Shown here: piece by piece, positions 55,073 to 64,000 of the stretch
Layout: each line of letters starts with the position of its first letter
Position numbering within the stretch: the stretch's first letter is position 1
Assembly (NCBI GenBank): GCA_008694505.1
Contig: VZDJ01000219.1
Location: forward strand, 14,797,136 to 14,861,135
From: Cyanoderma ruficeps
Taxonomy: Eukaryota; Chordata; Aves; Passeriformes; Timaliidae
DNA: 64,000 nt
Reading direction: 5' to 3'
The notes under the pieces: model-generated
What the model was told of the DNA's origin: nothing
Database searches by the model: none
What the model saw: the letters and a program-made list of their open reading frames with translations, nothing else
Program-made: the position numbers and the translations under genes

Positions 55073-58000
55073 AAATGAATTTGAAACTCCTAAAACACGA
55101 TTTCTACACTGCCTGCTTCACTTGAAACTGATTTTCACAGAAAATCCTGTTCACCAGGGTTCCAGCCACTCTCCAGATGAAGCTCGAAAAATGACACTTT
55201 TATTTAAGGTTTTGGTGCCTCTCCTTGGAAACTCTCCAGACCATCCACGTTCCCTGATGTGGGCTTAACATTTGTATGTGGGACGGCTTTTGCATGGAAA
55301 ATTCCTTTTCCTCTCTTCAAGGAAGTCCGACCAGATTTGGTCACACATTTAAAAAAACCCACAGCTCCAGCACGCTCACGCAAACCTTAAAATTCCATCC
55401 CAAACTGACACTCCAACACCTGGGAGCTCTGCTTTTGCACAGGTCCGTATGTCCCATCCCCAGAGAGCACCTGAGAAATGGCCCATCCAACGATTCAAAG
55501 GACTTGCCCACCGTGTTTGTTCTTTCCTGTAGGGATTGAGGCGATCAAAAGACAAGGAGCAGGATCCTCCCACTCAAATACAGAAGGATCTAAGTCAAAC
55601 CAGAATAAACGTGCCAATGAAGTTCTCACTTTTACAAAAATGGAATCAGAAGGCAGAGAGAAGTGAAAATTACTTGCGTTGGGGGGAAAAAATGAGACAC
55701 CACAGGCAGGCAAAAACCTGAAGGGATGTGGAGACCCCCCAGACCAGTGTCTGAGCTGGGGAGACGCTGAGCTGTGTCTCAGAGCAGAGGAGAAAACACC
55801 AGACAGGAACACAGCAACAGCCTCAACACGCTGGAAGAGCAGTGGGAAGAGGACAGCAGAGTAAGACCAGAACAAGGGTGGTGCAAAGCCCTCAGCAGGA
55901 AAGGCTGGCAGCAGGAACGGAGGAGAGTGAGTCAAACTTGAGGAAAAAGGGAAGAAAAAGGCCCCTCTTTCCCCAAAGGGAAGAATGCTTCTCTCCAGAA
56001 CTTGGAGAAGAACTCAAATCTGTCACATCGCTCCTCTGTGTTCAGCAAGTATCCGCGGAATGCTGCAGCACGTCTCCTCCAGGGCTCTGCCACGAGGCTG
56101 CCAGCCCCCACAACGTGTCTGTCAGCTGCAGCAGCGCTCACTCCCGGCCTGCAGCCCTGCTCCCCAGCCACGGCACGGCTGCTCCAAATGATCTGTCTGG
56201 TTTTTGAAGAGCAGCGAGCTTTAATAAACCCCTCTGGTTGCACAAGCCAGCCCTCAGCATCCAAGCCGTGGCAGAATGTAATTCAAGCCAGTCCCACCTA
56301 TTTGATGTCCGCAGGAACACACATCTTTAATTACAGGCTCATCTTGCTTTGTGCTCAGCAGGCCTGCCTTCCTCAAGTGCACAGACCTCTAGGAACAGCT
56401 CTGGGAGGGTGCAGGGGCACTCGGGGCCGGCTGTGGGGCTGCAGGAGCACACACCTCACGGGGAAGGAAGCTGAGGATTCACGGCTATTTCTGCCGGGCT
56501 GCCTCCGGCCAGCTCTGCTGCTCCATGGACATTTCTGAAGGAGCCCAGAGACCAGAGCACAGCCTCAGGCTTGAAAGGCGTCCTTGGTTCTTTGCTCTCT
56601 CACAGGTTTCCTGTCTAATCATCAGACAAGCAATTTTGACACAAAGCTTTGCTTCCTTTCATGTGATACACATATTACTTTCTTCTTCTGTTTTTTTTTT
56701 TTTCTTCTCTCCCCGGCTTACTGATACATTTGGAGGAAGAAATTTGTTTCTCTACTTTTACACTGTCATATGGAAAAAAACCTGATTAAAAAACCCAACA
56801 CTTACCTCAAAACCAAGCAACACCCCTTCTACAAGCAGCAATCATCGTCTGGCTACTCTAAGATGCCTTATTTTCTCTAAAGGTTCAGGCCCAGTAGCTC
56901 CTTTTCTAAGACTAAACATCTCAGATTAAACACTGAAGTACAGGCTGGGGGCTATAAGTTTAAACAAGGAATATAGAACTTGGGAACTTTGCTTCATTAA
57001 AATTATTAAAACCAGAAAAAGATGGAAACATCTTTCTATGTATAATTTTGAAGACAGCTAATTTAGATACAAAAATAAAACTCTTTATACCTCTCACAGT
57101 TCTGACAAAAGCATTTTTAAGGAAACATTCATCAGCTGTCAGGGAAACCATGACAGTGCCAAACATATTCCACTGAAACTTTTCAGTCACCTTTAATTTT
57201 TAAACAGGGCTCATTTTCTGTACCAGCACCACCGAAAATGTAATATGAGAAAGAAAACAGATGATATGACTTCGAAAACTAAAAATAAATGATTACATTG
57301 ATTAATAAAGCAGTAGCCAGCAATCTAATCCGGGCTGCAGGCATATCTTCCCAGCCTGGCTGTATCAGATAAGGGCAATATTTACTAACCGTGTGGAGAG
57401 CTGCCAGACAGCCCTGCTTGTAAAACACCACCAGGAGGGATTGCAGGGCAGCAGGGCTCCTGCAGGAGCCACAGCTAACCTGGCTGACATTTAAAATAAA
57501 TCTCTCATCTATAAAGTTATATGCAGTAAAAGGCAAATGACCACTTCCTAAGGAAGAGGTAAGGCAGGGAAATTATACTCTGAGATAATATAATAGTAGA
57601 ATACCTTCTGGTATTTACAGAAATTGCTTTCAACTCAACAAAACCCTAATAAACCATGAGTCTTATCTAGATAAAAGAAAAAAATCAAGCAGCATAGAAT
57701 GAGAGAGGGAAAAATCACCCAAGTTTCAGGTTTTCATCTGCAAAAACCTTGACTGAATTTCATTTTGGGAGACAAGGTATTGGTAGGGGTACTAAACTTG
57801 GTACATTCTCATGTAGTTTTCAGGAACTATTCATATATAATCTGATTTTATTTATTTGCGTGGATGTGTTTATCATTTCCAGTCAAGGGGATATATGGGG
57901 GTAAAACGGGAAGCCTTAATGGAGGGGGTGAAATGGGAGACCTTAATGAAGGGGCCAAAATGCAAAGGCTTAACGAAGATGCCAGCCCAGCAATGAGCTC

Positions 58001-58165
58001 TGCAGAAACCAAGCTGTTTAACTAAAGCCATTCCAGCGTTAATCATTCACCAGAGACTTCAACCCCGGCTCAAGGGTCACCTGCAGCATGGCCAGGTGTG
58101 CTCATGCCTCTGGGGAGGGCTCCTGAGTCTGGGCCCTGCCGGGGGACAGGCACACCCCAGCCTGG

Positions 58166-58350
58166 ACAGCACGGACACACAGACAGGACACACAGACAGG
58201 GACACACAGACAGGGACACACAGACGGACACACAGACAGGACACATGGACAGGACACACAGACAGGGACACACGGACAGGACACACAGACAGGACACACG
58301 GACAGGGACACACAGATGGACACACAGACAGGGACACATGGACAGGCACA
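58166..58350 (+). repeat. 13/14-bp minisatellite (GGGACACACAGACA type)
   Basis: Alternating GGACACACAGACA and GGGACACACAGACA units with ACATGGAC and ACACGGAC variants, about 13 copies, in NR3C1 intron 2. Open frames in it are artefacts. Confidence 0.95.
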
Positions 58351-58479
58351 GCCCCACATGCTGAACCTACCAACACTAACATATACTAGTACACTAACAT
58401 AATTTAAAAAATGTATCACCCTCCTGTTACTTTGCATTATTAAATGGAAATCACAGAAGTATTGAACTTTCAAGAGTAG

Positions 58480-58715
58480 GTTTAGATTAGATATTGTGGA
58501 GAAATCCTTCCCTGTGAGGGTGGGCAGGCCCTGGCACAGGTTCCCAGAGCAGCTGTGGCTGCCCCTGGATCCCTGGCAGTGCCCAAGGCCAGGTTGGACA
58601 TTGGGGCTTGGAGCAGCCTGGGACAGTGGAAGGTGTCCCTGCCCATGGCTGGGGTGGGACAGGATAATCCTTGAAGTCCCTCCCAACTAAAAACCATTGC
58701 ATGATTCTCTGATCC
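58480..58715 (+). mobile_element. CR1 LINE 3'-end fragment
   Basis: ATATTGTGGAGAAATCCTTC, CCTGTGAGGGTGGGCAGGCC, tail ATTGCATGATTCTCTGATCC. Confidence 0.9.
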
Positions 58716-60239
58716 TATGAAAAACAACTCTAGCGTGACAAGGACAAGGGGAACACTTCCAGGAAACAAAATTACTGACCATTGCCAGCCCACAGCCTGC
58801 ACCTCTTTTCATCAGTGCATGGAAGGGAGGGTCAGCCTGGATCATGTCCTGTCCAAAGAGGAGTCCACTCCTGACACACCCAGACACCCAAACACGGCCC
58901 ACCACACATCCTGGCTCTGCAGCTCAACTGAACCAACTACTGGGAACACACTCCTGAAAGCAAGTTACTCACTGGTGTAAGTGGTATCACCACACTAAGA
59001 GTAAAGAAACCATTTTCAATGTCATTGCCATCTGGGCCTCCTCCTTATCTTCCAGCAATGAGAACAATGTAAACACTAGGCTGTGGACACTGCCTGATTA
59101 CATTTTTCAAATTGTTTATTTCTTCATTAACTAGAGAAACTATTAATTATTTTTATATCCTCTTAGGCAGAGAAGTAGTTTTCAGTTCAAGCAGGAAAAA
59201 AATTTAATCCAATGCTGTTGACACTAGACTTGTCACTACTATTAAAATAGAACTGCGTTTGCCAGTTGGAAATAATTCCAGAAAGGCATTTTGCTGAGAA
59301 CCTGGACTATTGGTTTCTTCTGTCTCTTGAAATGTTTCCACTTCATTTTGAAGAGACTGAAAATTGCTAAGAACCCAGGTTTTCCTCCCAGGCTGCCTGA
59401 ACTCTGCAGACACAGAGCCAGCCCTGCTGGCTGGGGCACAGAGCCACTGTCACAGGCACAAACCACATGGTGACAGACCCCAAGCCAAGGCGTCCTGGGG
59501 TGCTGACTTCTCACAAAGCCATAGGTCCTTCCTCCACACAACATCCTTACAGACCCACCTATTCTTCAGTTCTCTTTCCTCTTTTCTCTTTAAAATGGAG
59601 ACCTGGATGGTTTTGGTAGGAGTGTTGGTCCTGATGACAAGCCTGTCCTCAATGATGCCGTAACAAATGAAAAATCTACTTTGGAGTATTTAACCAAAGC
59701 CTGCAAACAAAAGCCCCCAGCATTTCTGGTTTCCAGCTGCTCTGAGAACCAGGACGATTAACACGGTTTCCTTTATCACACACCCAGATAAACACTGTAT
59801 TTAAAAACCCCCGATAAGCCAGGAAATCAGATTTTGAACTAACGGTCTCATTTCGTGCAACATGTCTATGACACGGCCAAGATAATGCCACCGTGAGGGA
59901 TGTGTCACTCTGGAAGGCCACGGCCAAATTTCCTTCACTGCTGCAGCCAGAAACTCCCGGTGTGCAGTCAGAGGGGCAGGAGCTGTCCCTCCTCCCGACC
60001 CCGCCACAGTAGATGTTGCCAGGGGACTGCCAGGCTTTCCAACAGAGAAATTTAAAATACGAGAGATACCTCAAGCAGCAAAGCCTTGGGATCACCTCCC
60101 ACCTGCAGAGCACACCTTCTACCATCCCTTCATACAACTAAAGCTGGCTGCAGGATTTGTGGGTTTGTACAGTCAAACAAACACTGCTGGCAAACACCAA
60201 CAGCACGGAAGCAGAACAGGAATCTGCACATTCCCAACA

Positions 60240-60490
60240 CAACACACGGAGCAAACCCACTCCGGCAGCGCCGGCTCCCCGCGGCCAGCAGCACTTCCAG
60301 CCCCCTCCAAGCCGGCACCACGGCCATTCCCAAATCCTGAGCAGATCCTGCCGAGGGGACTCCGAGCTGTCTGGAAGCACCAAGGAGCTGCTGGCAGCCC
60401 CAGAGGAGCCCTGGCCCTGCTGTGAAATGGCGCCCGCTCCCATCTTGGCATCACCGGGAGCGACGCCGGAGCGGCCGCGCTCCCGCTGGA
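60240..60490. promoter_or_regulatory. Intronic CpG-rich patch with two YY1-like motifs
   Basis: Roughly twenty CpG dinucleotides in 250 bases inside otherwise CpG-poor NR3C1 intron 2. AAATGGCG at about 60425 and CCATCTTGG at about 60440 resemble YY1 sites on opposite strands. A candidate enhancer or minor promoter; no transcript evidence. Confidence 0.3.
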
Positions 60491-61164
60491 GCCTCTCCAG
60501 AGTGTCAAGGTTTCAAGGGCACAGGCAAAGCCTTCTTGGAATGGATAAATGGTAATTGATGTTGCAGCTGCAACCTCAGCCAGAGCTCTCGGGATTTCAA
60601 ATGTACTACAGACCTAAAGCATTTATGGCCAGAATATGATAATTAAATTATATGTTCTAAACTTTTATATTTATTACAGTGCTTCAGTAAAGCAGCCAAA
60701 ATGTCTTACCTTCAAGGGTTGAATTCATTTCTATATGAATCTGTTTAGGCATACTTTTCCAAAGCTTTGTGCTGCTTTTTTAATTTCATTGTGCACCCTT
60801 CCTTCCCTAAATAAAGAGGCGGCAAAAAAAGAGATCCAGACAGAAGCCAGAACCTCTACACTTAAATACAAACTTTACATAAAAATATGGAATCACATTA
60901 TCCTGGGCCATACAAGTTGTTTATGCTTTGCTGGATGACAAAATAGCCATTTGATCTAGCTGTATTCACAGCCTGTGGACCATCTCAACCCTGCCTTCCA
61001 CACAGTTGGTCTCACGGACACGTCGCAGGCACAGGGACACGCTCAGTGCTCACCGACTGAGCTGAGCCACAACCAGGACAGCTGCAAGAACAATGCACTG
61101 TACAATCAAGTGCAAAGTCTGAACAGAATTAGAGCTGGGGGGTTTTTTTGTTTTTTTTTTCCAG

Positions 61165-61485
61165 TGCGTCCCAAGAAATGTCTCAGCCTGGAGAAAAGGA
61201 GGCTCAGGAGGGACCTTGTGGCTCTGCACAACTCCCTGACAGGAGGGGACAGCCAGGTGGCATTTGGCATCTGCTCACAGGGACCAGGGACAGGATGAGA
61301 GGAAATGGCCTGACACCAGGAGGAATTTCTCCATGGAAAGGGTGGAGTCCCCACCCTGGGGGTGTCTAAGGTAGGACTGGAGGTGGCACTCAGTGCTCTG
61401 GGCTGGGGGCAACGTGCGGACCAGGCACAGGTTGGACTCGATAACATTAAAAGTCTTTTCCAACTTCTGTGGATTCTGGGGCCGT
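61165..61485 (+). mobile_element. CR1 LINE 3'-end fragment, longer copy
   Basis: CTCAGCCTGGAGAAAAGGAG, AGGAATTTCTCCATGGAAAG, GGTTGGACTCGATAACATTA, GTCTTTTCCAACTTCTGTGG. Confidence 0.9.
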
Positions 61486-62021
61486 GTTTCACATCTCAGC
61501 AGCCCCAGAGCTGCTTTACCTGTCTTGAAAGTAGGTTTTTAGTTTTCTGAGCCTTGCAAACTAACCAAGAGGCAGGATACTGCCCAAAAATGTATTGTCT
61601 CAACACTGACCCTTTAACACACCAATTCCATGGGCCAGCACTTGGAATTCAACAGCAGCAGAACTGGACTGAGATATTGTGAGGTCATCACAAGAGATCC
61701 ATGAGCTCAGAGCAGCCACTGCATTTTGGCTCTTCCTCCACAGTCAGCATATATCAGACCTGACCCCTTATTCCAGCACACATTAATGCTGTACCAGAGG
61801 AACTGAACCTAAAATATTAAACAGGACTTGTTCCATTAATGACCTCAGCGTGAGCCGTGTCCAGTGCTCGTGTCAATCACAGGACTGCATGCAGGCTGCC
61901 AAAATGATGCTGCTAGGAAAGGAGAGAGGCATCTGGAAAGCTGATTCTAACATACATGGAAAAATATTAATGATACAAAAAGAAAGGCAGTAAAATATTA
62001 AACTAAACTGCAGTGGAATAA

Positions 62022-62365
62022 TAGAATCCCAGGATGGTCTGAATTAGAAAGGATCTTAAAGACCCCTTGCCACAGGCAGGGACACCTTCCACTGTCCCAG
62101 GTTGCTCCAAGCCCTGTCCTTGGATATTGCCAGGGACCCAGGGGCAGCCACAGCTTTTCTGGGCACCCTGTGCCAGGGCCTCCCCACCCTCAATATCCCA
62201 TCCAACCCTGCTCTCTTGGCAGTGGGAAGCCATTCCTCCTTGTCCTGTCACTCCTCGTCCAAAGTCCTTCTCCAGCTCTTCTGGAGCCCCTTTAGGCCCT
62301 GGAAGGGGTTTCAAGGTCCCTTGGAGCTGTCTCTTCTCCAGGTTGAAGAGCCTCAAAGCTGCAGT
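62022..62365 (-). mobile_element. CR1 LINE 3'-end fragment, longer copy
   Basis: Reverse strand: ATAGAATCCCAGGATGGTCT, GGTTGCTCCAAGCCCTGTCC, and CTTCTCCAGGTTGAAGAGCC at the 5' side. Confidence 0.9.
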
Positions 62366-64000
62366 ACAGTCCTTCCACAGTCAAATCATCACCAAGATAG
62401 AAATAAATTTAGACTTCTAATTAGGAAGTTTATTTCTTCTATTCTGAAAAAAACACAATAAAATCAAGACCCTCCTGCTGCCACTGGAACACCTAACAGT
62501 GGATCTGGAGTTGCATCAATGTGGACACACAGGCTTGTTCACCAGTTCATGCTTTTAGCTGCACTGCAGAACTAATTCCTGCTTCACAACAACAAAAATC
62601 AGAAGAAATATAAAGAAAGAAACTAAGTAATGTAACTGGAACACAAATAACAGAGTAGAAGCAACACCTTAACTCTGAGCAGGAAGAAGAGGAGAAGGCA
62701 AAGACGAAGAGAAGGCAAGAGAAGCAGAAAGGAATGTTTTATCCTCCACTCCTTCTCCAGCCCTTCCAGGCTGCTCAGGGGAGAGTGATGCTGAAGGAAC
62801 TGAGGCTGTTGAACTCCTTGGTGCACAAAGCCTGTTTCCCTGTTTCCCACCCCTCATCCCTCAGCAGGGAGCCCTGCAGGACGGGCCCTCCCCCCGCACG
62901 GCCTTTCTCAGTGGGAGGCTCACATTTACACGTGCGGCACTTCATTATGGAATATTAACCAACATGTTGCACCCTGGGCTCTGCTTCAGTGCAAATCTAT
63001 GGAGAAGAGGGACGGGGACCGGTGCCAACTTTAGGTTTTGGCCTCGGTCCATTTGGTGCAGGGCCAGGATGACTTGGTTGACTGTTGAGTCATCAGTTGG
63101 TTCAATTGACATTATTTTACATTTGACTGGTTATTGTTCTTTAAACTTTGAACAGGAGTCCAGAAGCTCAGAAAACACCAGTGGACCAAAAAGAAAGCAG
63201 CCAAAACACAGTTTAAACACGGCATGTAAGCAAGAAAAATACTCCCCCTTAAATGACATTTGCTTTTAGCAGAAACTGCTAAAGAATCAAAATCTACCTC
63301 GTGGTTTAAAACGTGTCTGTTATATTCCGTATATCTGTAGGAAGGAAAGCAAACTTTTTCCCCAAAAATAAATCAACCAGTAAATGAGAACCATATTTTT
63401 AATATATTCCTGAAATTTTGGATGGTCAATGGGCACACTGGGCATTTGCTTCAGCCATGCTCAACCTACAACTGAAAATGAAAATATTTAACCTCCAGAA
63501 GTTACTGCTTCAGTATCGTTTGACAGAAGAGATGCCCATAAACTCTACTGGTTTATTTCCGCATGGATGTGACATCAAATGAAGTCATTACATAGATAAT
63601 TTGCATTTACCAACAGGAGTTCCTACTGAAGGCTCATTCCTGTCGTTTTCAAACTGTTTACTAAACTCACTGTGTCTCCACTGCAATTTCAGGTATGTGT
63701 TCAGTACGTTTTGATCCCCTGAGAGGGAAATTCAATGTTATAGCCAGCTAAAGAAATGAGCCGAGGAGGAGCTTGAGCTGGCTTTAATGAGAAGTGCAGT
63801 GGGAAGGGAGACTGGCCTCTGCTACAATAAACCCGCCAGGATGGAATCAGCTTTTGTGACGGCTTCCAAGAGCATGAAAAACAAACAAAACCCAATAAAA
63901 ACATCATATCCTGGGTACTTTGCTGGAAGACAAAAATACTTGTGATGATTTTGAGATCTTAGTCACAAAGATGACGACTGCAAGCTGCTGTCAGCGCCAT

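Larger units (their letters stand above)
54152..64000 (-). other. NR3C1: NR3C1 intron 2 (3' 9.8 kb; continues beyond the window)
   Basis: The large N-terminal exon 2 is not found up to 64000, so the intron is at least 9.8 kb. It is tens of kilobases in mammals. It contains four CR1 fragments, a 13/14-bp minisatellite (58166-58350) and a CpG-rich patch at 60240-60490. The stretches 55100-58000, 58720-60200 and 62400-64000 show nothing I can name. Confidence 0.9.

Noticed and set aside
58102..58686. 194-codon minus-strand frame
   Set aside because: It is made of a CR1 fragment and the minisatellite at 58166-58350.
60157..60555. 132-codon plus-strand frame over the CpG-rich islet
   Set aside because: Low-complexity Pro/Ser/Arg text without a recognised domain; explained by GC content.
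54152..64000. NR3C1 exon 2 (N-terminal transactivation domain)
   Set aside because: No minus-strand frame here resembles the receptor N-terminus; the exon must lie to the right of the window.

Overview
The window is a piece of a bird nuclear genome, not a microbe or a virus. It holds two interrupted vertebrate genes with GT-AG splice sites and about twenty fragments of CR1 LINE 3' ends, the dominant avian retrotransposon. The fusion of AT-rich and CpG-rich patches and the dense GC-rich CR1 copies suggest a neoavian, perhaps a passerine, but species cannot be fixed from this window.

Left part, plus strand, 1-about 23/29 kb: the 3' end of ARHGAP26 (GRAF1, a BAR-PH-RhoGAP-SH3 protein). Four coding exons are visible at 1142-1295, 17828-17938, 19793-19884 and 21576-21664. 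They give the Ser/Pro-rich linker and the C-terminal SH3 domain. The first three lie in a continuous reading frame across introns of 16.5, 1.85 and 1.69 kb. The 3' UTR follows from 21665.

Right part, minus strand, 64000-about 29.2 kb: NR3C1 (glucocorticoid receptor). Coding exons 3 to 9 (vertebrate numbering) are all present and intact: 54151-53988, 50120-50004, 45533-45255, 42711-42567, 37262-37132, 34444-34287 and 33436-33284. They give the complete two-zinc-finger DNA-binding domain, hinge and ligand-binding domain. The large exon 2 (N-terminal transactivation domain), the 5' exons and promoters lie beyond the right edge. A roughly 4.1-kb 3' UTR runs from 33283 to about 29.2 kb, with a strong poly(A) signal at 29205-29200.

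The two genes are tail to tail, so their 3' UTRs converge in the 23-29 kb interval. ARHGAP26 acts on Rho GTPases and membrane remodelling; NR3C1 is a hormone-activated transcription factor. Their adjacency is the conserved vertebrate order (human 5q31), and no functional operon-like link is implied.

No novel multi-gene system was found. The observations most worth checking are a premature-stop version of the mammalian hydrophobic insert after ARHGAP26 exon 17828-17938, a 125-codon open read-through of NR3C1 intron 8, full seed matches for miR-124 and miR-18 in the NR3C1 3' UTR next to a very strong G-quadruplex motif, an 85-bp direct repeat flanking NR3C1 exon 5, a CpG-rich patch with CCAAT and TATA-like boxes between the genes, and three intronic minisatellites.
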